From the NCBI RefSeq assembly GCF_900093605.1, contig NZ_FLYE01000001.1, positions 372,001 to 436,000 on the forward strand: a stretch of DNA of 64,000 nt. Reading direction: 5' to 3'. Below the pieces are notes generated by a model. It was not told the origin of the DNA, did no database searches, and saw nothing but the letters and a program-made list of their open reading frames with translations. The translations under genes and the position numbers were made by a program. The stretch is from Candidatus Terasakiella magnetica (GTDB taxonomy: Bacteria; Pseudomonadota; Alphaproteobacteria; Rhodospirillales; Terasakiellaceae). Position 1 is the stretch's first letter. The number at the start of each line of letters is the position of its first letter. Positions 37,698-46,245 of this stretch are shown here, one piece after another.

Positions 37698-39404
37698 ATG
37701 CGCATTACGACGAAGATGGTTGTCTTCTCAACTTTATTATTACTCTTATCATCCCTTGGTATAGGTACGGCATCCATCCTGACACTGAATTCAGAGCTCA
37801 AAGGCTCTATTCAAGAATTACAATCCAAATCCCTGCGCACAGCTGCCATGGGGTATCAGATGCTTTTCCCCAGCCTGAAATTTAAAGTTGATGAAAATGG
37901 CAATGTGACGGATTTGAAAACAATCCGTTTTCCAAAGTTTAGAAACCATTTCATGATTGACCGCATCACCCAAGCCACGGGCGATACAGCAACAATTTTC
38001 CAATGGGATGAAAAAACAAAAGACTTTTGGCGCAAAACCACCAATATCAAAAAGCCAGATGGCACCCGCGCCATTAACACACCACTTGGTAAAAATGGTC
38101 GTGTCTATCCCGTCGTAAAACAGGGTAAAACCTATCGCGGGGAAGCGACCATTTTTGGCAAAGAATATTACACCGAATATAATCCGATCTTCAACCTAAG
38201 TGGTGAAGTTGTCGGTATCCTTTATGTTGGAATTGAAAAAGAAAAAAGTGCTGCTTTTTTCAATAATATTGCCACCTCGATTATCATTTCCTCCCTCCTT
38301 GTTCTCATCCTCTTTATCATCATCACAATTTATCTGGCACGCAAAGGTGTGAAGCCGATTAAAAGACTTGTGGCTGTTACAAACCAACTTGCCGATGGCA
38401 ACTTAGAAGCTGATGTTTCGTCCATTAATCGTGAAGATGAAATTGGCGATATGGCCAAGGCTATTCAGGTCTTTAAAGAAAGTGCTATTGAGCGCATTCG
38501 CCTTGAAAAGCGCGAACATGCAGAACAAGAAAAACAAATCGAGCGTCAAAAAGCTGTTGCTGAACTGACCAAAAACTTTGAAACTAAAATTGGCGATATG
38601 CTGGGTGTTGTCTCCCAATCTATTGGGACACTCCATAATGCGGCAGACTCCTTAAACGGCAATGCAGAATCAACCAGTGTAAAAGTAGAAAGCGCTTCCC
38701 AAGATACACAGGAAGCCGCGCAAAATGTGGACTCTGTTTCTGTTGCGAGTATTCAGCTCAGTGCCTCTATTCAGCAGATTTCAAGTGATGTGCAACAAAC
38801 AACAAGCCTGCTGTCTAATTCTGTTGAAAAGGCTGATGTGGCAAATGAAAAGATTGGTCACCTTGCCAATGCTTCTGATCGCATCAGTGAAGTTGTCGGC
38901 CTAATCAGTGATATTTCCAACCAAACAAACCTACTGGCCTTGAACGCAACAATCGAAGCTGCACGCGCAGGTGATGCTGGTAAAGGTTTTGCCGTTGTTG
39001 CCTCAGAAGTTAAAAACCTCGCCTCACAAACCAGTAATGCAACGGAAGAGATTGCCGCGCAGATCATCAACATCCAAGGGGAGATCAATGGGGCGGTGAG
39101 CGCCATTCGCGAAATTTCACACATGATCAACCAGATCAGTGAAATGTCTTCAAGTGTGGCTGCTGCTGTTGAAGAACAAAGCTCCTCAACCGATGAAATC
39201 ACCCGCAGCGTTCAACAAGCTGCCGACGGTACGCAGCGCGTGGCTGATAATATCGGTAATGTCAGTGATGCAGCCAAAGACACAGGCGTAAAAGCCAAAG
39301 AAGTCTCAAGCTCAGCAACCCAGTTGATGACGGTTTCTTCTGATTTGCAAAGCTATGTAGAGAACTTCCTAAACGATGTTCACAAAGCAGACAAAGCAGC
39401 TTAA
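37698..39404 (+). CDS. Methyl-accepting chemotaxis protein with periplasmic Cache-type sensor
   Basis: Transmembrane chemoreceptor. The 568 aa protein has a membrane helix at about residues 7-27, a periplasmic sensor of the single-Cache type (about 28-190, with the [20 protein letters not shown] and [13 protein letters not shown] strands), a second helix (about 191-213), a HAMP domain (about 214-270) and the signalling domain with the hairpin tip [22 protein letters not shown] near 412. There is no C-terminal CheR/CheB pentapeptide. No che or flagellar genes adjoin. A strong terminator follows. The ligand is unknown; related Cache sensors bind organic acids. Confidence 0.92.
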   Translation: MRITTKMVVFSTLLLLLSSLGIGTASILTLNSELKGSIQELQSKSLRTAAMGYQMLFPSLKFKVDENGNVTDLKTIRFPKFRNHFMIDRITQATGDTATIFQWDEKTKDFWRKTTNIKKPDGTRAINTPLGKNGRVYPVVKQGKTYRGEATIFGKEYYTEYNPIFNLSGEVVGILYVGIEKEKSAAFFNNIATSIIISSLLVLILFIIITIYLARKGVKPIKRLVAVTNQLADGNLEADVSSINREDEIGDMAKAIQVFKESAIERIRLEKREHAEQEKQIERQKAVAELTKNFETKIGDMLGVVSQSIGTLHNAADSLNGNAESTSVKVESASQDTQEAAQNVDSVSVASIQLSASIQQISSDVQQTTSLLSNSVEKADVANEKIGHLANASDRISEVVGLISDISNQTNLLALNATIEAARAGDAGKGFAVVASEVKNLASQTSNATEEIAAQIINIQGEINGAVSAIREISHMINQISEMSSSVAAAVEEQSSSTDEITRSVQQAADGTQRVADNIGNVSDAAKDTGVKAKEVSSSATQLMTVSSDLQSYVENFLNDVHKADKAA

Positions 39405-39420
39405 AAACATCATCCTAGAC

Positions 39421-39461
39421 AATCAAAAGGCCACCTCCATTATGTGGGTGGCCTTTTGATT
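39421..39461 (+). terminator. Terminator after the chemoreceptor gene
   Basis: Fifteen-base perfect stem: 39421-39435 pairs with 39447-39461 around an 11-base loop. The core is AAAAGGCCACC against GGTGGCCTTTT, with T residues in the right arm and A residues in the left, so it works on both strands. It also lies 21 bases after the end of the leftward NPCxAK gene. Confidence 0.88.
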
Positions 39462-39481
39462 CTCATATTCCTGTAAGGATA

Positions 39482-39751
39482 TTACATCTTTTTCTTTGCT
39501 GCGCAGGGGTTCTTCGCAGCGCATGGGTTTTTGGCTGCACACGGGTTCTTCGCAGCACACGGGTTTTTAGCCGCACAGGGATTTTTGGCGGCGCAAGGGT
39601 TCTTTGCTTCACAAGGATTATGATGGCCTGCAACTTCAAACGAGCCTTGGGGGGCAGCAAGCGCTGCAGGAATGACAGCAGTACTCATGGCACCAACCAT
39701 TACGGCACAAGCAACACCGTTGATCACTGTTTTTTTATTAAGGACGGACAT
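39482..39751 (-). CDS. Secreted cysteine hexapeptide-repeat protein (NPCxAK)n
   Basis: Unrecognised 89 aa protein. Residues 1-32 look like a signal peptide (KK at 6-7, a hydrophobic stretch about 10-30, cut after ALA). Residues 45-86 are seven perfect hexapeptides, NPCEAK once then NPCAAK six times, then KKM; two His (43-44) stand just before. Mature protein would carry seven regularly spaced cysteines, six residues apart, and many lysines. The DNA units differ at many third positions although the peptide does not, so the peptide is under selection. GGAG lies 8 bases before the ATG. Metal binding or cross-linking is a guess; no known family is assigned. Confidence 0.8.
   Translation of the reverse strand: MSVLNKKTVINGVACAVMVGAMSTAVIPAALAAPQGSFEVAGHHNPCEAKNPCAAKNPCAAKNPCAAKNPCAAKNPCAAKNPCAAKKKM
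39494..39619 (-). repeat. Seven tandem 18-base coding units
   Basis: Seven in-frame 18-base units encode NPCxAK. Proline is coded CCT, CCC, CCG, CCG, CCA and CCC in units 2-7, and Ala, Cys and Lys codons vary likewise; units are not exact DNA copies. No spacers are present. Confidence 0.9.
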
Positions 39752-39873
39752 GATGGAAACTCCATTTCAAAATAAGAACATATAAAGCGGCTCTGTTTGC
39801 TATGGGCCGATCATTATTTGTCTCATATTTTTAAGGAAGGCGGGGATCACGTCGCTTCACAAGACTGTGAGCA

Positions 39874-40551
39874 TCAAACATCAAGGGGCCAACAATTGGG
39901 GGCAGCAGAGCCAAAAGCCGCCAACTTGGAGATCAATTCAAAATCAACATCAATACTACACGATACTTTTATAGGGTCTGGTTGATCGAAAATTTTAGAG
40001 GAAAAAGTAAACTCAAGCTGTTCAACATCAGAGAGTAAATTGATAAAGCTCTCTTTTGTCAGATAGTTAACACCTTCATCACATTTCTGTTTTGACTGTT
40101 TTTTTGCACAACGTAACTTATGGGGGGCAAAATATATTTCACGACTAATGGCATTGCCTGCTTGTATCGGTTCGGGCTTGGCTTCGCTAATAATCTCATC
40201 TTCCACCCGGGCTTCTGTACCCTTAAATTTATGAACCGACTGCCATACCTGATTATAAGTTTGTCCGCCAAGCGTAAAAGATACAGTCTCTTTTTGCACC
40301 ACTGCATTATGCCCTGTGTGCCCGCTATTGGCATAAGCAACCCTTGCACCGATACGAATATATTTCTGAGTGTCCTCTGGATGATATTGATAAAAAATCA
40401 ACATCACTTGCTCTGGTGCAAAAAGCGTTAGCTGGGCGCCACGAACAAGATGATATCCCTGCATCAAGACACCACCAAAAGCCATTAAAAAAGCGGCTAA
40501 GGCGAGGATATCCGTTTTGCGCTCAATCTCTATATAAGGAAATTTGTTCAT
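39874..40551 (-). CDS. Membrane-anchored protein of unknown function
   Basis: I do not recognise this 225 aa protein. It has a short charged N-terminus, one membrane helix (about residues 14-36) and an extracytoplasmic domain of about 185 residues that looks rich in beta strands (for example VSFTLGGQTYNQVW near 90). Four cysteines cluster in the last third (KLRCAKK, KQKCDEG, KVSCSID, PNCWP), which may form two disulphides in the periplasm. It starts 7 bases after the 94 aa gene and its stop lies 122 bases before the NPCxAK gene, same strand. Probably an accessory envelope protein. Confidence 0.7.
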   Translation of the reverse strand: MNKFPYIEIERKTDILALAAFLMAFGGVLMQGYHLVRGAQLTLFAPEQVMLIFYQYHPEDTQKYIRIGARVAYANSGHTGHNAVVQKETVSFTLGGQTYNQVWQSVHKFKGTEARVEDEIISEAKPEPIQAGNAISREIYFAPHKLRCAKKQSKQKCDEGVNYLTKESFINLLSDVEQLEFTFSSKIFDQPDPIKVSCSIDVDFELISKLAAFGSAAPNCWPLDV

Positions 40552-40558
40552 CGCTTGT

Positions 40559-40843
40559 CTAGAGCTCAGACAAGCACTGAGGATATCTCAGCTTAAACTT
40601 AAACTGCAAAGACTCCTTCAAGCCCGGATAAATCTTTTTAAGCTTTTCACAATCAGCATCACTTAAAGCGGAAAGCGGTCCACTTGCTGGGCCGGGGGCA
40701 GGAGCTGAAGGTGGGGGCCCTTTAATAAATGACGGTGCAGGCATTAATGTAGGTGAAGGCGGAATACCTTCTTCATTTGCTTGAACATCATTGCCAAGGA
40801 CAATGCTTACAAAGAGAATTAAACAACCTACAAATAAACGCAT
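40559..40843 (-). CDS. Small exported proline-rich protein, unknown function
   Basis: Unrecognised 94 aa protein. A signal peptide spans about residues 1-22 (hydrophobic FVGCLILFVSIVLG, cut after VQA). A proline-, alanine- and serine-rich stretch follows (about 28-58, PPSPTLMPAPSF and onward), then a short helical end with two cysteines (DADCEKLKK and YPQCLSEL) that could pair. The ATG at 40843 has AGG 6 bases upstream; a GTG one codon earlier is less likely. It is seven bases before the 225 aa membrane gene, so they form an operon. A TATAAT (minus strand, 40865-40860) lies just upstream. Confidence 0.65.
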   Translation of the reverse strand: MRLFVGCLILFVSIVLGNDVQANEEGIPPSPTLMPAPSFIKGPPPSAPAPGPASGPLSALSDADCEKLKKIYPGLKESLQFKFKLRYPQCLSEL

Positions 40844-40927
40844 CACACACCTAAAGATTATTATAATTATGAACTAAACTTTAGAGTGCATTAAATCACA
40901 CAACGAAAACCCACACAAGCTTTGACT

Positions 40928-41104
40928 TTACTTATCCAACTTATGATCGTCTAAATTGTTTTTATCTTTTGCTTGTTCAAGAGCTTCTTTTTTCTTCTGC
41001 TCTTTCGTGCGGCCAAATTTTGCACGATTTTCTTCGGCCTGCTTTTCCTTATCTGAGCGGGCCTTATCTTTGCGTTTCTGTCTGAGGCTAATAATCTCAG
41101 CCAA
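40928..41104 (-). CDS. DUF4169 family protein
   Basis: Short, very charged cytosolic protein of the alphaproteobacterial DUF4169 family, function unknown. The 58 aa reading begins (M)AEIISLRQKRKDKARSDKEKQAEENRAKFGRTK-like and matches the family pattern AEI-NLR-RK, ENRAKFGRTK; it is almost all helix. The start is taken as TTG at 41104 because family members begin with MAEI; the frame has a GTG at 41122 adding six unlike residues. The TTG overlaps the thrH stop by eight bases, so the two are coupled. Confidence 0.75.
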   Translation of the reverse strand: MAEIISLRQKRKDKARSDKEKQAEENRAKFGRTKEQKKKEALEQAKDKNNLDDHKLDK

Positions 41105-41708
41105 AGCGGGGGCTCGCAGCACGAATGTGATCCATCAGCTCATCATAAGTGAAGGCTGTTTTAAACTGGGGGAATTCCGCAATCACATTATCAGGGGCAC
41201 TAAACAAAATACCTGTTTCCGCTGCGCCTAACATGGTGGTGTCATTATAGCTGTCACCAGCTGCAATGGTGTGGAAGTTCAGTTTTTTGAACGCTTCAAC
41301 CGCTTTGCGCTTATGGTCTATCAGACGTAGTTTATAATCCGCCACGCGGTCATTTTCATCAACGATCAAACGGTGACAGAACAGGGTCGGCCAATCAAGC
41401 TGGCGCATCATGGGTTCTGCAAACTCATAAAATGTATCAGACAGGATCACCAACTGGAAATCTTCACGCAGTTTTGCCAAAAACTCATTGGCACCTTCAA
41501 GGGGGCCAAGGCTGTCGATCACTTCTTGAATATCCTTCATTTTAAGCCCATGTTCATCAAGGATATCAAGGCGATAACGCATTAAAACGTCATAATCGGG
41601 CTCATCGCGTGTCGTTCTTTTTAAGGCTTCGATCCCTGTTTTTTCTGCAAAATTGATCCAAATTTCAGGAATTAACACACCTTCAAGATCAAGACATACG
41701 ATTTCCAC
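41097..41708 (-). CDS. thrH: ThrH: phosphoserine phosphatase / homoserine phosphotransferase
   Basis: HAD-superfamily enzyme that removes phosphate from phosphoserine and can pass it to homoserine. The 203 aa protein begins MEIVCLDLEGVLIPEIWINFAEKTGI-like with nucleophile Asp7, and has RDEPDYDVLM (about 35-44), LSDTFYEF (about 89-96) and AGDSYNDTTML (about 149-159), matching ThrH rather than SerB. The start is GTG at 41708 with GGGGA six bases upstream. It overlaps the DUF4169 gene and follows the uracil-DNA glycosylase gene closely in the same direction. Confidence 0.92.
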   Translation of the reverse strand: MEIVCLDLEGVLIPEIWINFAEKTGIEALKRTTRDEPDYDVLMRYRLDILDEHGLKMKDIQEVIDSLGPLEGANEFLAKLREDFQLVILSDTFYEFAEPMMRQLDWPTLFCHRLIVDENDRVADYKLRLIDHKRKAVEAFKKLNFHTIAAGDSYNDTTMLGAAETGILFSAPDNVIAEFPQFKTAFTYDELMDHIRAASPRFG

Positions 41709-41720
41709 GATTTATCCCCT

Positions 41721-42368
41721 TTATTTTAGTTCTTCGCATACTGAGCGAAAAACATCATGAAACATTTCTTCGGTCAAACGACCCGTGTTGGTGTTGTAGC
41801 GTGAACAGTGATAACTGTCGAATAAAATTGGCAAATCATCCGCCATTTCATGTCGCATATTATGACCAAATTTCCATTGGGACTTTTTCAAGCCCAAGGT
41901 CTGAATGACAGCGTTATGCCCAACACCCCCAAGCGCCACGATGGCCTTAAGGTTTGTCATGGCCTTCATCTCATCAATCAAAAACGGGCGACAGGCTTTT
42001 TCTTCCGCACCCGTTGTTTTATTTTGAGGCGGCACACAGCGCACCGCATTGGTGATACGACAATTTTGCAGCTCAAAACCATCCTCAGCCGTGCCACCAT
42101 AAGTGCCTGTGGCAAAACCAAATGTTTTAAGGGTGGGATATAGTAAATCCCCGGCATAATCACCGGTAAAAGGACGCCCCGTACAATTGGCCCCCTTTAA
42201 ACCGGGTGCAAGGCCAACCACCAGTACTTCGGCCTCAATCGGGCCAAAGGAGGGCACGGGGGCATTAAAAAAATCAGGGAATTTCGCTTTATTTTCAAGG
42301 CGAAATTCCACCAAACGCGGACATAGATCACAATCAAGCGCAGGAACAGAAGGGGTAGGGCAAGACAT
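41721..42368 (-). CDS. Family 5 uracil-DNA glycosylase (UDGb)
   Basis: Removes uracil and some other damaged bases from DNA, with an iron-sulphur cluster. The 215 aa protein has CDLCPRL (residues 13-19), GLAPGLKGANCTGRPFTGD (about 52-70), further cysteines at about 104, 111 and 126, VALGGVGHNAV near 143 and the late CSRYNTNTGRLT loop near 188. These match UDGb (family 5), not family 4, which has a different GE-PG loop. It is followed 12 bases on by thrH, and preceded by the NYN gene with 5 bases between. Confidence 0.9.
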   Translation of the reverse strand: MSCPTPSVPALDCDLCPRLVEFRLENKAKFPDFFNAPVPSFGPIEAEVLVVGLAPGLKGANCTGRPFTGDYAGDLLYPTLKTFGFATGTYGGTAEDGFELQNCRITNAVRCVPPQNKTTGAEEKACRPFLIDEMKAMTNLKAIVALGGVGHNAVIQTLGLKKSQWKFGHNMRHEMADDLPILFDSYHCSRYNTNTGRLTEEMFHDVFRSVCEELK

Positions 42369-42373
42369 GGGCG

Positions 42374-42976
42374 TTACTCTTCTTCAAAAGAGCTGTCATC
42401 ATTGTCCAGATATTCATCATCATAATCCGGCTGAGAAGAACGTACCCCCATCGGGCGCGTTACTGTATCTTCCAGATCGCACAGCTCGATGAAGTTATCT
42501 GCTTGGCGGCGCAATTCATCTGCCACCATGGGTGGGTTTGAACGCACAGTACTTACAACGGTTACCCGCACGCCTTTGCGCTGCACGGCATCAACAAGGC
42601 GGCGAAAATCACCATCGCCTGAGAAGATAACAACATGATCGAGATGTTCCGCCATTTCCATCACATCAATGGCAAGCTCAATATCCATATTACCTTTGAT
42701 TTTACGACGTCCTTGGGCATCGGTAAATTCCTTGGTCGGCTTGGTTACCATGGTATAACCATTATAATCCAGCCAATCGACAAGGGGGCGAATCGGAGAA
42801 TATTCCTGATCTTCAACAAGGGCTGTGTAATAAAAAGCCCGGATCAAATGGCCCTTATTGGCAAAAACTTCTAAAAGGCGCTTATAATCAATATCAAAAT
42901 TCAATGCACGCGCGGCAGCGTAAAGGTTAGAGCCATCAATAAACAGCCCCATACGCTCTTGTGGATAAAACATCAT
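42374..42976 (-). CDS. NYN-domain (LabA/DUF88) protein, probable RNase
   Basis: Protein of 200 aa with one NYN (PIN-like) domain, a fold of metal-dependent RNases. Visible acidic sites are FIDGSNL near residue 13, the NMDIELAIDVME motif near 95 and SGDGDFRRLVDAV near 117; the pattern is the LabA/DUF88 group. A C-terminal acidic tail (DYDDEYLDNDDSSFEEE) ends it. The ATG at 42976 or 42973 follows GGAAG; an upstream TTG is less likely. It lies 5 bases before the glycosylase gene. Divergent from folK. The target RNA is not known. Confidence 0.88.
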   Translation of the reverse strand: MMFYPQERMGLFIDGSNLYAAARALNFDIDYKRLLEVFANKGHLIRAFYYTALVEDQEYSPIRPLVDWLDYNGYTMVTKPTKEFTDAQGRRKIKGNMDIELAIDVMEMAEHLDHVVIFSGDGDFRRLVDAVQRKGVRVTVVSTVRSNPPMVADELRRQADNFIELCDLEDTVTRPMGVRSSQPDYDDEYLDNDDSSFEEE

Positions 42977-43084
42977 CTTTACTTCCAATAACTAAAATAT
43001 AAATCATTGCCAAAATATGGCGGCAACTCTATAAAAACGCTTATTATTTTACGCGAAATCTCTTTTTTCGCAAGGATTTATAAG

Positions 43085-43600
43085 ATGATTCTTATCGGAC
43101 TTGGCGCCAATTTACCTTCGCCAAAATACGGCAGCCCTATTGAAACATTGGACGCGTGCCTCAAACGGCTTAGCGAGACAGGCCTAACGGTGGTTAAGGC
43201 TTCACGCTGGTTTAAATCAGCCCCCGTGCCCATGTCTGACCAGCCTTGGTACATCAATGGCGTGGCTGTGATTGAGACAGCGCTTTGCCCCCGTGAGGTA
43301 CTTGAGCAGCTTTTAAAGGTTGAAAATGAGTTTGGCCGTGTGCGCCTTGAGGCAAACGCACCACGTGTGCTGGACCTTGACCTCATTGCGTATTATGATG
43401 AAGTCATTGAAGATGCGGGGAAAATTGAAGATAAGCCATTTTGCATTCCACATCCGCGTATGCATGAGCGTGCCTTTGTCCTGCTGCCGATACAAGATAT
43501 ATCACAAGACTGGACACACCCTAAAAAACAGGTATCTTTACAAGAATTAATCACTCAATTGCCAAAAGATCAAATTATTGAAGCAATTGAGCAAGATTAG
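43085..43600 (+). CDS. folK: 2-amino-4-hydroxy-6-hydroxymethyldihydropteridine pyrophosphokinase
   Basis: Activates the pterin for folate synthesis by transfer of pyrophosphate from ATP. The 171 aa protein has the family signatures LGANLPS (residues 6-12), WYINGVAVIET (near 58), ENEFGR (about 81-86), RVLDLDLIAYYD (about 97-108) and IPHPRMHERAFVLLP (about 122-136). The ATG at 43085 has AAGGA nine bases upstream; a reading from 43007 adds 26 unlike residues and is rejected. No folP or folB is next to it. Followed at once by the rpoZ promoter. Confidence 0.95.
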   Translation: MILIGLGANLPSPKYGSPIETLDACLKRLSETGLTVVKASRWFKSAPVPMSDQPWYINGVAVIETALCPREVLEQLLKVENEFGRVRLEANAPRVLDLDLIAYYDEVIEDAGKIEDKPFCIPHPRMHERAFVLLPIQDISQDWTHPKKQVSLQELITQLPKDQIIEAIEQD

Positions 43601-43602
43601 GC

Positions 43603-43630
43603 TTGATTTCATAGGCGGTGGCGCTATATT
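43603..43630 (+). promoter_or_regulatory. Candidate promoter of rpoZ-rsh
   Basis: TTGATT (43603-43608) and TATATT (43625-43630), 16-base spacer, 42 bases before rpoZ and right after the folK stop. It would drive rpoZ, rsh and likely the genes beyond. Sequence match only. Confidence 0.5.
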
Positions 43631-43671
43631 TTGCGCCCTTCGCATTTTTTATATTTTGGAGTGACGTCTTT

Positions 43672-44067
43672 ATGGCTCGCGTTACCGTTGAAGATTGTAT
43701 CGTTAAGATCCCAAACCGCTTTGAGCTGGTTATGTCCGCTGCTCAGCGTACCCGTGATATTTCTGCTGGTGCAGAACTAACTGTTGAGCGTGATAACGAT
43801 AAGAACCCGGTTGTATCTCTTCGTGAGATTGCTGATGAAACAATTGCAATCCCTGAATTGAAAGAGTCCCTCATTCGTGGCTCACAACGCATGGCACCTG
43901 CACGCGATGAAGCAGAAGAAGCTGAAACTGAAGAAGTTGCAGCAGACGCTGAAGAAAACGCCGATGCACTTGCTGATGCCTTGAACGTACAAGACGACAG
44001 CGCTTCTTTGGATGCAGCTGGCGCTTTGGCTTTCCAAGACGAAGTTGAAATCGACGACGAAGATTAA
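43672..44067 (+). CDS. rpoZ: RNA polymerase omega subunit
   Basis: Small subunit that helps RNA polymerase assembly and can form part of the ppGpp site. The 131 aa protein starts [21 protein letters not shown]-like, with AAQRTRDIS and the [12 protein letters not shown] strand typical of omega. The C-terminal half (about residues 78-131) is an acidic, alanine-rich extension longer than in E. coli. The ATG at 43672 has GGAG upstream; a reading from 43618 is rejected. It lies 13 bases before rsh, so ppGpp synthase and omega are made together. Confidence 0.96.
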   Translation: MARVTVEDCIVKIPNRFELVMSAAQRTRDISAGAELTVERDNDKNPVVSLREIADETIAIPELKESLIRGSQRMAPARDEAEEAETEEVAADAEENADALADALNVQDDSASLDAAGALAFQDEVEIDDED

Positions 44068-44080
44068 GAGTAGGTAAAAC

Positions 44081-46237
44081 ATGATCCGTCAATACGAACT
44101 TGTTGAACGGGTCCGAGCCTATGATTCAAGCGCGGATGAGGAAGCCCTCAACCGCGCTTATGTTTTTGCAATGAAGGCCCATGGCTCGCAAAAACGTGCG
44201 TCCGGTGACCCGTATTTCATGCATCCGCTTGAGGTGGCTGGTATTTTGACAGACTATCGTCTGGATACAGATACCATCATTACAGCCCTGTTGCATGACA
44301 CCATTGAAGACACCGAAGTCACATCAGAAGATATTGAAGAAGCTTTTGGTGAGCGCGTGCAACGCCTTGTAGGCGGTGTCACCAAACTCACCCAGATTGA
44401 ACTCCAATCCTCCCATACCAAACAGGCGGAAAACCTGCGCAAGCTGGTTATCGCCATGTCTGATGACATTCGTGTGCTGTTGGTTAAGCTGGCTGACCGT
44501 TTGCACAATATGCGCACACTTCATTTCATTAAAAAGCCGGAAAAGCGCCGTCGTATCGCTGCCGAAACAATGGAAATCTATGCCCCATTGTCTGAACGTA
44601 TCGGCATGCATGAGATCAAGGACGAGCTTCAGGACATGTCCTTTGAACAGCTCAATCCTGAAGCGCGCGATTCCATCATCACCCGCCTTGAATTCCTGCG
44701 TGAACAGGGTGGGGACCTTGTTGGGCGCATCTTAAAAGAACTGCGCGACACGGTTAAAGAAAACGGTATTAAAGCGGAAATCAGCGGTCGTGAAAAAGCG
44801 CCATATTCCATCTGGCGCAAAATGCAGCGCCAAGATGTGGGGTTTGAGCAGCTCTGCGACATTATGGCCTTTCGTGTTATTGTTGATGATATCCAAGATT
44901 GTTACCGCATTCTTGGCATCATCCACGGCAAATACCCAACGGTGCCGGGGCGTTTTAAGGATTATCTTTCAACCCCTAAGCCCAATGGCTATCAATCTTT
45001 GCACACAGGGGTTTTTGGGCCGGACCATCACCGTATTGAAATTCAAATCCGCACCCGTGAAATGCATGAAATTGCAGAATATGGCGTGGCGGCCCACTGG
45101 CATTATAAGGCCAAGGGCGGATCTAACAACCAGATGACAGAAGGGCGCCAATATCGTTGGCTGCGCGAACTTCTTGATATTCTCGATAGTGCGGATGACC
45201 CCGAAGAATTTCTGGAACATACCAAGCTTAATATGTTCCAAGACCAAGTCTTCTGTTTCTCACCTAAAGGGGATTTAATCAACCTGCCAAGCGGGGCAAC
45301 GCCTGTTGATTTTGCCTATGCGGTCCATACAGAAATCGGCAACCGTTGTGTTGGGGCCAAGATCAACCGCCGTATCGTTCCCTTGCGCACCGAATTGCAA
45401 AATGGCGATCAAGTCGAAGTCATTACTTCAAAAGTGCCGCAACCCTCACCCACATGGGAACGTTTTGTGGTCACGGGGAAAGCGCGCGCTTGTATTCGCC
45501 GCTATATTCGCCTGCAACAACGCGATGAATATCTTGCCCTTGGCAAAATCATGTTGCAACGCGCCTTTAGGCAGGAAGAATATGAATTTGCAGAAAAAGC
45601 CTTACAAGGCGTTCTTAAAAAATTCAATTCAAATGATGCTGAAGATTTAATTGCTGAAGTGGGCAGTGGTCATCTGCCAGCCCGTGAAATTGTCGAGGCT
45701 GTTTTCCCCGGTATTAAATCAAAGAGAACAACAACTTCCACAAAAATTCCGGTTAGTAAACACAAAGATTCACCCCATCCTGAATCTGTCCCTATTCGCG
45801 GGCTTATTCCGGGAATGGCCATGCATTTTGCCGGATGTTGCCATCCGCTTCCCGGTGATCGCATTGTTGGTATTGTCACAACGGGGCGCGGCGTGACCAT
45901 CCATACCATTGACTGTGATAGCCTCATGCAGTTCCAAAATGAGCCGGAACGCTGGCTTGATGTATCTTGGGATATGACCCAGCAGGAACAAAACACCAAA
46001 CATGTAGGGCGCATCAAACTAACCGTCATTAACGAACAAGGTGCGCTTGGGTCGCTTTCCATGGTCATTGCCAAAAACAGTGGCAATATCCACAATTTGA
46101 AAATCACCCATCGCACGCAAGAATTCTATGAAATGATCATTGATGTGGAAGTTGAAGATGTGCGCCACCTCACCAATATCATTGCAGCACTACGTGCAAC
46201 CCCTGAAATCAATTCTGTTGAACGTTCACGCAGTTAA
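44081..46237 (+). CDS. rsh: Bifunctional (p)ppGpp synthetase/hydrolase Rsh
   Basis: Makes and degrades the stringent-response alarmone. The 718 aa protein has the hydrolase HD domain (about residues 25-180, with YFMHPLEVA and catalytic HDTIEDT near 72-78), the synthetase domain (about 235-370, GREKAPYSIWRKMQ, PKPNGYQSLHTG), a TGS domain (about 390-450), and C-terminal zinc-finger and ACT regions (GCCHPLPGD near 589). The intact HD motif shows that it is bifunctional, as usual for a lone alphaproteobacterial Rsh. It lies between rpoZ and a DUF2062 gene, 8 bases after its stop. Confidence 0.96.
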   Translation: MIRQYELVERVRAYDSSADEEALNRAYVFAMKAHGSQKRASGDPYFMHPLEVAGILTDYRLDTDTIITALLHDTIEDTEVTSEDIEEAFGERVQRLVGGVTKLTQIELQSSHTKQAENLRKLVIAMSDDIRVLLVKLADRLHNMRTLHFIKKPEKRRRIAAETMEIYAPLSERIGMHEIKDELQDMSFEQLNPEARDSIITRLEFLREQGGDLVGRILKELRDTVKENGIKAEISGREKAPYSIWRKMQRQDVGFEQLCDIMAFRVIVDDIQDCYRILGIIHGKYPTVPGRFKDYLSTPKPNGYQSLHTGVFGPDHHRIEIQIRTREMHEIAEYGVAAHWHYKAKGGSNNQMTEGRQYRWLRELLDILDSADDPEEFLEHTKLNMFQDQVFCFSPKGDLINLPSGATPVDFAYAVHTEIGNRCVGAKINRRIVPLRTELQNGDQVEVITSKVPQPSPTWERFVVTGKARACIRRYIRLQQRDEYLALGKIMLQRAFRQEEYEFAEKALQGVLKKFNSNDAEDLIAEVGSGHLPAREIVEAVFPGIKSKRTTTSTKIPVSKHKDSPHPESVPIRGLIPGMAMHFAGCCHPLPGDRIVGIVTTGRGVTIHTIDCDSLMQFQNEPERWLDVSWDMTQQEQNTKHVGRIKLTVINEQGALGSLSMVIAKNSGNIHNLKITHRTQEFYEMIIDVEVEDVRHLTNIIAALRATPEINSVERSRS

Positions 46238-46245
46238 GGGGAGCC

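Noticed and set aside
39494-39619. Tandem 18-base units as a CRISPR array or minisatellite
   Set aside because: Units are contiguous with no spacers, stay in frame and vary at synonymous sites; they are coding repeats.
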